A stretch of 64,000 bases of DNA from Desulfolutivibrio sulfodismutans DSM 3696. Lineage in GTDB: Bacteria; Desulfobacterota; Desulfovibrionia; Desulfovibrionales; Desulfovibrionaceae. Positions within the stretch are counted from its first letter, which is position 1. Each line of letters opens with the position of its first letter. Positions 36,112 through 44,618 of this stretch are shown piece after piece. Below the pieces are notes generated by a model, which saw only the letters and a program-made list of their open reading frames with translations, was not told the DNA's origin and ran no database searches. The position numbers and the translations under genes were made by a program. The stretch is taken from contig NZ_CP045504.1 of NCBI RefSeq assembly GCF_013376455.1, forward strand, positions 2,811,001 to 2,875,000. Reading direction: 5' to 3'.

Positions 36112-37728
36112 ATGGCCAAGTATCCGCCACCTGAAGAGTTGATCAAGATCAACTACAGCACGCCGCCCACTTCCTGGATGGACGTGCCGCCGGAGTTCAA
36201 ACCGGGCAATTTCAGCTATCCGGCCAAACCGGACATCCTCAAGTACTTAAACTTCCCCAATCCCCGGGTCTGGTCGCCCATGGACGACGACTGGAAGCTG
36301 CCCGAGAACTGGAAGGAGATCATCACCGAGGGCTTCCGCGAACGCCTGGACAAATACCGCTCGTTCAAGATCTTCATGGACGTGTGCGTGCGTTGCGGGG
36401 CCTGCGCCGACAAGTGCCACTTCTTCATCGGCGGCGGCGACCCCAAGAACATGCCGGTTTTGCGGGCCGAACTTTTGCGCTCCATCTACCGCGGCGACTT
36501 CACCATGGCCGGGAAGATCCTGGGTCGGCTGGCCGGGGCCCGCAAGCTTGAGACCGACGTGGTCAAGGAATGGTTTTTGTATTTCTACCAGTGTACGGAA
36601 TGCCGCCGCTGCTCGCTTTTCTGCCCCTACGGCATCGACACCGCCGAAATCACCATGATGGCCCGGGAGCTCCTGCACCTGGTGGGCTGCAACATCAACT
36701 GGATCCTCGAACCCGTCGCCAACTGCAACCGCACCGGAAACCACCTGGGCATCCAGCCCCACGCCTTCAAGGACATGGTGGAGTTTTTGTGCGAGGATAT
36801 CGAAACGGTCACGGGCGTGCGCATCGATCCGCCGCTGAACCGCAAAGGGGCCGAGATCCTGTTCATCACCCCCTCGGGCGACATCTTCGCCGATCCGGGC
36901 ATCTACACCTTCATGGGGTACCTGATCCTGTTCCACTACCTGGATCTCGACTACACCTGGAGCACCTACGCCTCGGAGGGCGGCAACTTCGGGCTGTTCA
37001 CATCCGACAAGATGATGAAAAAGCTCAACGGCAAGATGTACCACGAAGCCGAACGCCTGGGCGTCAAATGGATCCTGGGCGGCGAGTGCGGCCACATGTG
37101 GCGGGTCATCAACCAGTACATGCTGACCATGAACGGCCCGGCCAACTTCCTGCAAACACCGGTTTCGCCCATCACCGGCACCCGGTTCGACGCGGCGGCC
37201 GGAACCAAGATGCTGCACATCACGGAATTCACCGCCGACCTCATCAAGAACAACAAGCTCAAGCTCGACCCGAGCCGCAACGCCAACTTCAAGGTCACCT
37301 TCCACGACTCCTGCAACACCGCCCGGGGCATGGGCATCCTGGAAGAACCCCGCTACATCCTGAAAAACGTGGTCCCGGAATTCTACGAGATGCCCGACAA
37401 CACCATCCGCGAGCAGACCTTCTGCTGCGGCGGCGGCGCGGGCTTAAACAACGAGGAGTTCATGGAGACACGCCTGCGCGGGGGCCTGCCCCGGGGCAAC
37501 GCGGTCAAATACGTCCGCGACACCCACGGCGTGAACACCCTGGCCTGCATGTGCGCCATCGACCGGGCCACCCTGCCGCCCCTGTGCGACTACTGGGCGC
37601 CCGGCGTCGGCGTGAGCGGCATCCATGAACTGGTGTCCAACGCCCTGGTTCTCGACGGCGAGAAGAAACGGACCATGGACCTGCGCCAGAATCCGCTGCC
37701 AGGCTTCGAGGACGAGGAGGAGGAATAG
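36112..37728 (+). CDS. dsrK: DsrK, HdrD-like iron-sulfur catalytic subunit
   Basis: A 538-residue cytoplasmic-side protein. It has two [4Fe-4S] motifs near residues 88-103 and 163-180 (CVRCGACADKCH and CTECRRCSLFCP). Cys-rich CCG-type domains of heterodisulfide-reductase family follow: GGECGHMW, FHDSCNTARGMG and TFCCGGGAG. These hold the special cluster that reduces disulfides, here the DsrC trisulfide. The order MKJOP and the short gaps (43 bases after dsrM, 2 before dsrJ) point to one transcript. Confidence 0.96.
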   Translation: MAKYPPPEELIKINYSTPPTSWMDVPPEFKPGNFSYPAKPDILKYLNFPNPRVWSPMDDDWKLPENWKEIITEGFRERLDKYRSFKIFMDVCVRCGACADKCHFFIGGGDPKNMPVLRAELLRSIYRGDFTMAGKILGRLAGARKLETDVVKEWFLYFYQCTECRRCSLFCPYGIDTAEITMMARELLHLVGCNINWILEPVANCNRTGNHLGIQPHAFKDMVEFLCEDIETVTGVRIDPPLNRKGAEILFITPSGDIFADPGIYTFMGYLILFHYLDLDYTWSTYASEGGNFGLFTSDKMMKKLNGKMYHEAERLGVKWILGGECGHMWRVINQYMLTMNGPANFLQTPVSPITGTRFDAAAGTKMLHITEFTADLIKNNKLKLDPSRNANFKVTFHDSCNTARGMGILEEPRYILKNVVPEFYEMPDNTIREQTFCCGGGAGLNNEEFMETRLRGGLPRGNAVKYVRDTHGVNTLACMCAIDRATLPPLCDYWAPGVGVSGIHELVSNALVLDGEKKRTMDLRQNPLPGFEDEEEE

Positions 37729-37730
37729 CC

Positions 37731-38147
37731 ATGTACCAGGCCAAATACATCATCCCCGGACTGATCGTCTTCGCGGCGCTGGTGCTCTTCCCGTTCGTCT
37801 TCAATGCGGGCAGCGCGCCTTTCGAGGTCAAACTGGAACTCCCCAAAAACGCCTCGGAGTGCATCGAGGCCAAAGAGGTCATGCGCGCCCGGCACATGCA
37901 GATCCTCGACGAGTGGCGCGACAAGGTGGTCCGGCAAGGGGTTCACGTCTACGAGAACTCCAAGGGTCAGAAGTTCGACATCAGCCTGACCAACACCTGC
38001 ATGGAATGCCACACGGACAAGGCCAAGTTCTGCGACCGGTGCCATACCCCCGTAGGCGTGTCGCCCTACTGCTGGGACTGCCACAACCTGTCGCCCAAAC
38101 AGGCTGGGCCCATTCCCCCGGTTTCCCAGGAAGCCGGCGGTCACTAG
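37731..38147 (+). CDS. dsrJ: DsrJ, periplasmic triheme cytochrome c subunit
   Basis: A 138-residue protein with an N-terminal hydrophobic anchor (IIPGLIVFAALVLFPFVF) and three heme c motifs in the second half: CMECH, CDRCH and CWDCH. DsrJ hemes are known for unusual axial ligation, including a Cys candidate. It is the periplasmic electron entry or exit point of the complex and may exchange electrons with cytochrome c3-type carriers such as the one encoded at 27.1 kb. It begins two bases after dsrK. Confidence 0.95.
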   Translation: MYQAKYIIPGLIVFAALVLFPFVFNAGSAPFEVKLELPKNASECIEAKEVMRARHMQILDEWRDKVVRQGVHVYENSKGQKFDISLTNTCMECHTDKAKFCDRCHTPVGVSPYCWDCHNLSPKQAGPIPPVSQEAGGH

Positions 38148-38186
38148 GCCCCCCCGCGGGACACAACCTCTGAAAGGGGACCATCA

Positions 38187-38963
38187 ATGAAAAGCAGCAG
38201 AAGAAAATTCCTGAAGCTGGCCGCGGTTTCCGCCCTCGGGTTGGGAGCCGGACGGATCGGCTTTCTGGGCGACGCCCCGGCCGGGGCCATGGATATACCC
38301 ACGGCGGCTGACTACAACGCGCCGAGGGAGGCCAAGCATTGGGGCATGGCCATCGACACCACCCGGTTCAACCAGGAACTGGTGGACACCTGCGCCACGG
38401 CCTGCCACACCCAACACAACGTCCCGACCATCCCCGGCAAAAAGGGGATCAAGTGGTTCTGGGGCGCCAACTTCGAAGAGTCCTTCCCCACCGAGCACGG
38501 ACACAATCTGCCCGAAGACGTGGAGCACCGGACCTACCCGCTTTTGTGCAACCAGTGCGAAGAGCCCATGTGCGTGCGGGTGTGTCCCACCCAGGCCACG
38601 TTCAAGCGGGCCGACGGCATCGTCATGATGGACTTCCATCGCTGCATCGGCTGCCGCTACTGCATGGCGGGCTGTCCGTTCGGGGCCCGGAGCTTCAACT
38701 TCCAGGATCCCCGGCCGTTCATCAAAAACTTCAACCCGCTGTTCCCCACCCGCACCCGCGGCGTGGTGGAAAAATGCAACTTCTGCGCCGAGCTTCTGGC
38801 CCTGGGCAAGATGCCCGCCTGCGTGGAGGCCTCCGGCGGCGCGCTCATCTTCGGCGACCTGGAAGACCCCGAATCCGACATCCGCAAGGTCTTGCGGGAA
38901 CGGTTCGCTTTGCGCCGCAAACCGGACGCCGGCACCGGCCCCAGCGTCTACTACTTGATGTGA
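38187..38963 (+). CDS. dsrO: DsrO, periplasmic iron-sulfur subunit (Tat-exported)
   Basis: A 258-residue protein with a twin-arginine signal (SRRKFLKLAAVSALGLGAG). The mature part contains ferredoxin-like clusters of the molybdoenzyme beta-subunit type: CATACH, CNQCEEPMCVRVCP, CIGCRYCMAGCPFGAR and CNFCAELLALGKMPAC. It pairs with the NrfD-like DsrP in the periplasm and passes electrons between DsrJ and the membrane. A ribosome-binding site aaagggg precedes the ATG. Confidence 0.95.
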   Translation: MKSSRRKFLKLAAVSALGLGAGRIGFLGDAPAGAMDIPTAADYNAPREAKHWGMAIDTTRFNQELVDTCATACHTQHNVPTIPGKKGIKWFWGANFEESFPTEHGHNLPEDVEHRTYPLLCNQCEEPMCVRVCPTQATFKRADGIVMMDFHRCIGCRYCMAGCPFGARSFNFQDPRPFIKNFNPLFPTRTRGVVEKCNFCAELLALGKMPACVEASGGALIFGDLEDPESDIRKVLRERFALRRKPDAGTGPSVYYLM

Positions 38964-38971
38964 GGTAAGCC

Positions 38972-40162
38972 ATGATCGAGAAAGCACTTCGAGGCTCTCC
39001 ACGCTACTGGGGCCTGATCATCGGCCTTCTGTGCGTCATCGGGCTGGGGGCGGGCTTCTGGATGTTCCAGCTCACCAAGGGCTTGGTGGTCACCGACTTA
39101 AGCCGCGACGTGTCCTGGGGATTCTACATCGCCCAGCTGACCTACTTCGTCGGCGTGGCCGCCTCGGCGGTGATGCTGGTTTTGCCCTACTACTTCCACC
39201 ACTTCAAAGCCTTCTCCAAGATGATCATCCTTGGGGAGTTCCTGGCCATCTCCTCGGTCACCATGTGCATGCTCTTCGTGGTGGTTGACCTCGGCCAGCC
39301 CCAGCGCATGCTGAACATCATCTTCCATCCCACCCCGAACTCGGTGCTGTTTTGGGACATGATCGTCTTAAACGGCTACCTGTTCCTGAACCTGATCATC
39401 GGATGGACTTCGCTGCAGGCCTTCCGCAACAACATGACGCCGCCAACGTGGGTCAAGCCCCTGGTCTACCTCTCGGTGATCTGGGCCTTCTCCATCCACA
39501 CCGTGACAGCCTTTTTGTACGCGGGCCTGCCCGGCCGCCACTACTGGCTCACGGCCATCATGGCCGCGCGCTTTCTGGCCTCGGCGTTCTGCTCCGGCCC
39601 GGCCATCCTTCTCTTGCTGACGCTTCTGGTCAAGCGTCTGACCAGCTTCGACCCGGGCAAGAAGGCCATCGACACCCTGGCCACCATCATCACCTACGCC
39701 ATGTGCGTGAACGTGTTCTTCTTCCTGCTTGAGCTCTTTACGGCCTTCTACAGCAACATGCCCGGCCACATGGCCCCCATCGTGTACCTCTTCAAGGGCT
39801 TCGACGGGGACACCACACTTGTTCCGTTCATGTGGACCGCAGCCGTTTTGGCCATCATCTCCCTGGCCATGCTCATCCCCTACAAGATTCGCCAGCAGGG
39901 CCCGGCCCTGGTGACGGCCCTGATCCTTCTGGTCATCGCCTCCTGGATCGACAAGGGCATGGGACTCATCGTGGCCGGTTTCGCGCCCAACCCCTTCGAG
40001 AAGGTCACCGCCTACCTGCCCACGGTTCCCGAGCTTGTGGTGTCGTCCATGGTCTTCGGCATCGGCGCCCTGATGCTCACGGTGCTGTGGAAGGTGGCCC
40101 TGAGCGTGCGGGCCGAGGTCGAGGGCGGCAACATCAGCATGGTGCCTCCCAAGCCCGAATAA
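38972..40162 (+). CDS. dsrP: DsrP, NrfD-family integral membrane subunit
   Basis: A 396-residue membrane protein of the NrfD/PsrC family with about ten helices, starting IIGLLCVIGLGAGFWMF and LTYFVGVAASAVMLVLPYYFHHF. Conserved family features include VVDLGQPQRMLNI, HTVTAFLYAGLPGRHYW and the late helix WIDKGMGLIVAGF. It is expected to react with menaquinone. It begins eight bases after dsrO and closes the operon, and a strong terminator follows. Confidence 0.95.
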   Translation: MIEKALRGSPRYWGLIIGLLCVIGLGAGFWMFQLTKGLVVTDLSRDVSWGFYIAQLTYFVGVAASAVMLVLPYYFHHFKAFSKMIILGEFLAISSVTMCMLFVVVDLGQPQRMLNIIFHPTPNSVLFWDMIVLNGYLFLNLIIGWTSLQAFRNNMTPPTWVKPLVYLSVIWAFSIHTVTAFLYAGLPGRHYWLTAIMAARFLASAFCSGPAILLLLTLLVKRLTSFDPGKKAIDTLATIITYAMCVNVFFFLLELFTAFYSNMPGHMAPIVYLFKGFDGDTTLVPFMWTAAVLAIISLAMLIPYKIRQQGPALVTALILLVIASWIDKGMGLIVAGFAPNPFEKVTAYLPTVPELVVSSMVFGIGALMLTVLWKVALSVRAEVEGGNISMVPPKPE

Positions 40163-40184
40163 CCGCCGCCTCCCGGCAAGCGAC

Positions 40185-40220
40185 AAGGCCCGGCCCCCCT
40201 ATGGGGACCGGGCCTTTTTT
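40185..40220 (+). terminator. Intrinsic terminator of the dsr operon
   Basis: A stem of aaggcccggcccc and ggggaccgggcctt with a short loop is followed by a T-run (tttttt), about 25 bases past the dsrP stop codon. Confidence 0.9.
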
Positions 40221-40288
40221 GCGCCGCGGGGAGCCTTCCCGTCGTCAGGCAGGACACCCGGGGTTCCCGCAGCCGCGCCGTACGCGAA

Positions 40289-40804
40289 TCAGGCTTCCTG
40301 CTCCGCAACCGTCTCGCGTACGAAAAGGATGGGCTTGACGCTATGCCGCAAGACCTTCTGGGCCACGCCGCCAAGCAGCATGTCCATGAAACTGTTGTGG
40401 CCGTGGGTTCCCATGACCACGAGGTCGTACCCTCCTGCGGCGAGCTCCTCCAGGATGCGCCCAGCGGGATCCCCCATGGCGATCTTGATCCGGGCGTTCG
40501 CCGCCGGACAATTCGGCGAGTCGGTCACGCATTCCTTCGCGGCCTCCGCCACCTTGGCCCGGGCCCGCTCCAGGGCGCGGGACGTGTTTTTTTCATTGAA
40601 CTCGTTCCAGGATGCGGCGTCGAAATGGCCTTCGATATCGAACCCCGATTCCTCGCTCATCATCTCCACCACGTCGGGCGCCACATGCAGGATCGTCAGG
40701 GAGGCGTGGTGGCGCTCGGCCTCGGAGACCGCGTAGCGCAACGCCTGGCGGGAACTTTCCGACAGGTCTGTGGCCAGAAGGATTCGACGGATTATGGGCA
40801 GCAT
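40289..40804 (-). CDS. Universal stress protein (UspA family)
   Basis: A 171-residue cytoplasmic protein with the Usp fold. It begins RRILLATDLSESSRQALRYA, with SLTILHVAP after it, and ends with the nucleotide-loop region YDLVVMGTHGHNSFMDMLLGG followed by VLRHSVKPILFV. The loop has G-x2-G-x9-GG rather than the usual GS, so ATP binding is possible but not certain. It is convergent with the dsr operon. Confidence 0.93.
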   Translation of the reverse strand: MLPIIRRILLATDLSESSRQALRYAVSEAERHHASLTILHVAPDVVEMMSEESGFDIEGHFDAASWNEFNEKNTSRALERARAKVAEAAKECVTDSPNCPAANARIKIAMGDPAGRILEELAAGGYDLVVMGTHGHNSFMDMLLGGVAQKVLRHSVKPILFVRETVAEQEA

Positions 40805-40896
40805 GGCATGACTCCTTTGTTTTCCCTACACGGATCGAAGACGACCCGATGTCGTCAGAAACGGGCCTCCATCCCCGGCAGGCCCGGGCGGGTTGG

Positions 40897-41892
40897 CTAC
40901 CCGCGGGCCGGTTGCAGGGGGGCCGCTTCCGGGACCGGCCCGAAGATCCGGGTATTGAACTTGACGTACCAGGCCGCCGACTGCACCTGGATGATGTAGG
41001 CCAGGGCCACCACCAGGGCGGCGTCGGACCCGCTGGCCCCGAAGGCGTTCACGGCCACGGCCAGGGCGATAGACAGGTTGCGCATGACCGTGCCGTAGAC
41101 CAGGGCGATGGCCGTGCCGCGCGGCAACAGCCAGCGTCCGAGCAGGGTCGAGAGCACATAGTTCACCCCGTAGATGATCCCCAGGGGAACCAGGATCTCG
41201 GCCAGGAGCACGGGATTGGCGGCGATGGTCCCGGCCTTGAGCGCCAGGGCGATCATCACGATGCCCAGCACGCCGATGGTGGACATGGCCGGAAACCTCG
41301 GGCCGATGCGCTCCTTGAAGACCTTTTGTCCGTAGCTGCGCACCAGGAGACGCTGGGTGGCGTAGCCTGCGGCCATGGGCAAAAAGACGATCAGCCCGAT
41401 CTGCTTCATGACCCCGGCCACATCCATCTCAATGTCGGCCCCAAGCAGGGCCCGGACGTAAAACGGCGTGGCCAGGGAGCCCAGCGTCAGCCCGATGACC
41501 GTCATCTTGACCGCCGCCGCCACGTTGCCCTTGGCGAACCCCGTCCAGGAGATGGTCATGCCGCTGGTGGGCACCAGCCCGGCCAGGAGGATGCCGAGCA
41601 CGAGGTACGGCCGACCCGGGAAAAAGAGCTGCGCCACCCCGAAGGCCAAAAACGGGATGACCAGGAAGTTGATGGCCTGGGTGAGAAACTGGGCCTTGCC
41701 GTCGCCGCCCGAGAAGACCTCGCTCACCTTGAGCGTCACCATCATGGGATAGACCATAAGGAAGGTAAACGGCAGGATCAGGCTTTTCATCCACGAGACA
41801 TCGGCCAGAAGGCCCCAGACAAACCCCAGAACCATGGCGGTGGGGATGGCCAGCACGAGATTTTTCGAGATACGCTGCAAAAGGGACCACAT
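40897..41892 (-). CDS. Bile acid:sodium symporter / arsenite (ACR3-like) family carrier
   Basis: A 331-residue inner-membrane protein with about nine to ten helices. It begins LVLAIPTAMVLGFVWGLL; family blocks include LPFTFLMVYPMMVTLKVSE, LVPTSGMTISWTGFAKGN and YGTVMRNLSIALAVA. The arrangement fits the BASS/ACR3 superfamily, but no ars regulator or reductase is adjacent, so the substrate (organic anion, sulfur compound or arsenite) is open. An FNR-type palindrome lies 109 bases upstream of the start on the same strand. Confidence 0.8.
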   Translation of the reverse strand: MWSLLQRISKNLVLAIPTAMVLGFVWGLLADVSWMKSLILPFTFLMVYPMMVTLKVSEVFSGGDGKAQFLTQAINFLVIPFLAFGVAQLFFPGRPYLVLGILLAGLVPTSGMTISWTGFAKGNVAAAVKMTVIGLTLGSLATPFYVRALLGADIEMDVAGVMKQIGLIVFLPMAAGYATQRLLVRSYGQKVFKERIGPRFPAMSTIGVLGIVMIALALKAGTIAANPVLLAEILVPLGIIYGVNYVLSTLLGRWLLPRGTAIALVYGTVMRNLSIALAVAVNAFGASGSDAALVVALAYIIQVQSAAWYVKFNTRIFGPVPEAAPLQPARG

Positions 41893-42446
41893 GACGCTTC
41901 CTCCCGGCTTCGCCGCCCTGCAGACGGGGCGGACGTGGTTTTTCGGCCTTTCCGGCCCTTACTCCGGACGGCACGTTGCCTGGAAAACACCGGGGGCGCA
42001 TTGATCCGGATCAATCGGCGGGGCGCTTTTCGTACCCATGTCGCAAAAGCCCACGAAAAATCCGGCCGGGCGTCGCGTGCCTGTCCCGGACCCCGGGGGC
42101 TGGGGGAGCCGGGAAAGGCAGGGCGCGCCCAAACGGCCCTGGAGCCCCGACAGACGCTTCTTTTTGCTGCCGGACGGTGGACCCGGGCTGCCGCCCGGAG
42201 TAGGATATGGATCACGATCTGCTCCCTGCCGGGGCCTGGGCCCCAGTCAGGCCAGACAGGCCGGACAGGCCATGGGCGCGGCTGGCCCTGTGCGGCAAAA
42301 CCCGGGACCGCGCGCCGGGAGGGGGACGTCCGGGGCATAGGGCTGGGGCATGGGGCCGGACGCCTTGTCCGGTGCGGGCCAATGCCGCCAGGGTCGCAAC
42401 AGGCTGACGCCGTAAAGGCGGCAGACGACAAACCAGGAGGACGGAG
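41893..42446. other. 554-base divergent intergenic region
   Basis: Lies between the carrier gene and the YeeE pair. It contains the TTGAT-N4-ATCAA palindrome at its left side and GC-rich sequence with several local inverted repeats, such as around 42260-42340. No convincing gene was found; short frames here have no family resemblance. The end, gccgtaaaggcggcagacgac, could be a leader hairpin ahead of the aggagg site. Confidence 0.4.
42001..42014. promoter_or_regulatory. FNR/CRP-superfamily operator palindrome
   Basis: TTGATCCGGATCAA, a perfect match to the FNR-type consensus TTGAT-N4-ATCAA. It lies between the divergent carrier gene and the YeeE/YedE pair. Confidence 0.65.
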
Positions 42447-42959
42447 ATGCGCCGAGACGCAACGGCATGGAATCCTTATGTGGCAGGGGCCTTATCCGGG
42501 GTGCTGGCCGTGGGGTCCGTCGCGGTCACGGGGAAATACCTCGGGGCCTCGACGACGTTCGTGCGCGGGGCGGGCATGGTGGAACGCCTCTTCTCGCCCG
42601 ACGTGGTGGCCAGCTTAAGCTACTATCTCAAGGAAAAGCCCATCATCGACTGGCAGTTCCTGTTTGTGGCGGGGATTTTCCTGGGGGCCTTTCTGGCCGC
42701 GAAGCTCTCCGGAGACTTCAAGATCCAGGCCGTTCCCGACTCCTGGCGTCAGCGTTTCGGCCCGGGGGCGGGCCTGCGGGCCGTGGTCGCCTTTTTCGGC
42801 GGCATCATCGCCATGTTCGGGGCCAGGCTGGCCGACGGCTGCCCCAGCGGCCACGGCTTAAGCGGCCTGAGCCAGCTTTCGGTCTCCGGCTTTCTGTCCG
42901 CCGCCGGATTCTTCCTGGGCGGCATCCTTATGGCCCGCCTGGTCTACGGGAGAAAATGA
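42447..42959 (+). CDS. YeeE/YedE-family sulfur transport protein, first half
   Basis: A 170-residue membrane protein with about four helices. It has the conserved cysteine motif ADGCPSGHGLSG near residue 128. YeeE/TsuA relatives move thiosulfate or related sulfur compounds by passing them between Cys residues. The two-gene split arrangement seen here (with the next gene one base after the stop codon) is common for this family, sometimes called PmpA/PmpB-type. It fits a sulfur-metabolising organism. Confidence 0.88.
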   Translation: MRRDATAWNPYVAGALSGVLAVGSVAVTGKYLGASTTFVRGAGMVERLFSPDVVASLSYYLKEKPIIDWQFLFVAGIFLGAFLAAKLSGDFKIQAVPDSWRQRFGPGAGLRAVVAFFGGIIAMFGARLADGCPSGHGLSGLSQLSVSGFLSAAGFFLGGILMARLVYGRK

Positions 42960-42960
42960 C

Positions 42961-43485
42961 ATGGAACTCCTTATCGGCCTTTTCACCGGCATCGTCTTCG
43001 GCTTCCTGCTCCAGCGCGCCCATGTGCTGCGCTACGACAAGCAGCTCGGGGCCCTGCGGCTCATGGACATGACCATCGTCAAGTTCATGCTGGCGCACAT
43101 CCTGGTGGCCATGGTCGGCCTGTATCTGTTGTCCGATCTGGGCCTGGCCAAGCTGTCCCTCAAGGCCACGGTGCTCGGAGCCAACATCCTGGGCGGGCTG
43201 ATCTTCGGCCTGGGCTGGGGGCTTCTGGGCTACTGCCCGGGCACCTCGCTCGGGGCCCTGGGCGAGGGCCGGGTGGACGCCCTGTCCGGCATCCTGGGCA
43301 TGCTTGTCGGCGCGGCGGTCTTCTCCCGATCCTACGACTGGCTTTTAACAACGGTCTACACCTGGGGGGACTACGGCAAGATCACCCTGCCTGGGGTGAC
43401 GGGCCTGAACCACTGGCTGGTCATCGCGGTCCTGGCCGCCGTCTACGTGCTCATCCTGCGCTTTCTCGAGCGCAAGGGGCTGTGA
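42961..43485 (+). CDS. YeeE/YedE-family sulfur transport protein, second half (DUF6691-like)
   Basis: A 174-residue membrane protein with about five helices. It begins LLIGLFTGIVFGFLLQRAHV, has NILGGLIFGLGWGLLGYCPGTSLGALGEG with the conserved Cys and Gly-rich turn, and ends VIAVLAAVYVLILRFLERKG. It follows the first half by one base, so the two proteins probably form one carrier. The substrate is likely a reduced sulfur species. Confidence 0.88.
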   Translation: MELLIGLFTGIVFGFLLQRAHVLRYDKQLGALRLMDMTIVKFMLAHILVAMVGLYLLSDLGLAKLSLKATVLGANILGGLIFGLGWGLLGYCPGTSLGALGEGRVDALSGILGMLVGAAVFSRSYDWLLTTVYTWGDYGKITLPGVTGLNHWLVIAVLAAVYVLILRFLERKGL

Positions 43486-43612
43486 CGCCCGGCAGGGGGA
43501 CGCGTTCCCCGGCCGACACACGATCCCCGTGGATGCAGATGGCGCCCTCCAGACAGGCGCAGGCCCGATCTGAACGCAAAGGGGCGGCACGACAGCCGCC
43601 GGAGGTATGCCC

Positions 43613-43867
43613 ATGCGGTTCCCCGTACTGGCCATGATCCTGGCGGTCCTTGTGGCGGCCACGGCCCATGCCGAACCGGACAAGACCACCACCAGCCGCA
43701 TCTATGACGAAAAAGGACGCTACCAGGGCAAGACCGTACAGCGCGATGGAAACGCCCGGATCTACGACGCCAAGGGCGTCTATCAAGGCCGGATCATCCG
43801 GAAGGAGAACGGCGACGCCGTCATGTACGACGCGAAAGGCACGTTCCAGGGCCGGATCAAGCCGTAA
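43613..43867 (+). CDS. Small exported protein with three YDxKGxYQG repeats
   Basis: An 84-residue protein with a signal peptide (FPVLAMILAVLVAATAHA). The mature part has three copies of a ~20-residue unit: RIYDEKGRYQGKT, RIYDAKGVYQGRI and VMYDAKGTFQGRI. This is a beta-hairpin-like repeat similar to other short YD repeats. ATG at 43613 has ggagg seven bases upstream; another ATG two codons earlier is too close to it. The role is unknown. Confidence 0.7.
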   Translation: MRFPVLAMILAVLVAATAHAEPDKTTTSRIYDEKGRYQGKTVQRDGNARIYDAKGVYQGRIIRKENGDAVMYDAKGTFQGRIKP

Positions 43868-44048
43868 ATCCCCGGGCGATCTCCCAGGCCCTCCGGATAT
43901 CCGCCAGATGCGCGCAACCGGCCCCGGGCGCGGGGCATTCGTTTGTTTTCGCAGGGATTGTGTTCTATGACCTTTTCAAATACGCCATCGGCCTCGCGCC
44001 TCCCGAAAGACCAGGGGACGCCCCCGCCAGCCGAGAAAGGAACTCCCC

Positions 44049-44324
44049 ATGCCCGAACGTACGGCCCTGAAACGCGCCTTGGAAGAACTCCTGGGCGCTC
44101 CCCTGCCCGGCGATCCCACCGGCCACGTCAATGACGCCCTGGATCTGGCCGGACGGCTCGAAGCCCGGGGCTACGGCTTCCGGTTGCGCGACGCCCGGCC
44201 CAAGGATCCCCTCGCCAACCTCTGGAAGGCCGTCTTCACCAAGGACGGGCGCGCCTTCGAAAACGAGGACGCCGAGGCGGCCCTGGCCGTGTGCCGCGCC
44301 GCCCTGGCCGCGCTCTCTGACTGA
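44049..44324 (+). CDS. Hypothetical small protein
   Basis: A 91-residue, probably cytoplasmic protein, largely helical and slightly acidic (ALKRALEELLGAPLPGDP, AEAALAVCRAALAAL). There is a clear aaggaact site before the ATG and codon use is normal for the window. I do not recognise a family. Confidence 0.6.
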   Translation: MPERTALKRALEELLGAPLPGDPTGHVNDALDLAGRLEARGYGFRLRDARPKDPLANLWKAVFTKDGRAFENEDAEAALAVCRAALAALSD

Positions 44325-44618
44325 CCGCCGCCAGCCAGACGTTACCCGCACACCCTACTGAAACGTGGCGGATCTGTCCGCCTCTGCAGCACGACGCCGA
44401 ACGAAAGAACTATCACGTAAAATTCTATTTACGTATCTCTGCATGGAACCGCCTCCAGCGAGTGGCTCCATGCAGCATGATGCAGATGCTTGCCAGAACA
44501 TGAATCCTGGGTATAGCCTTGACCCGGCGTATCGGCGCGCGTCCCTGCACACGCCTGGACACACTTTTCAACTTCCTTACGAAAAAATATATTTTTGCTT
44601 GCTAAAAAGGAGCTCTAT
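44325..44618. other. AT-richer intergenic region with one hairpin
   Basis: An island of lower GC than its surroundings (for example at 44405-44440 and 44570-44605). It holds an inverted repeat gcatggaacc (44441-44450) with ggctccatgc (44464-44473). No gene was recognised. The lower GC suggests promoter DNA for the next gene or acquired DNA. Confidence 0.4.

Noticed and set aside
42370-42446. A cyclic-di-GMP (GEMM) type leader ahead of the YeeE pair
   Set aside because: A few matching bases only (gacgcc, gacaaacc); the required tetraloop and receptor are not seen.
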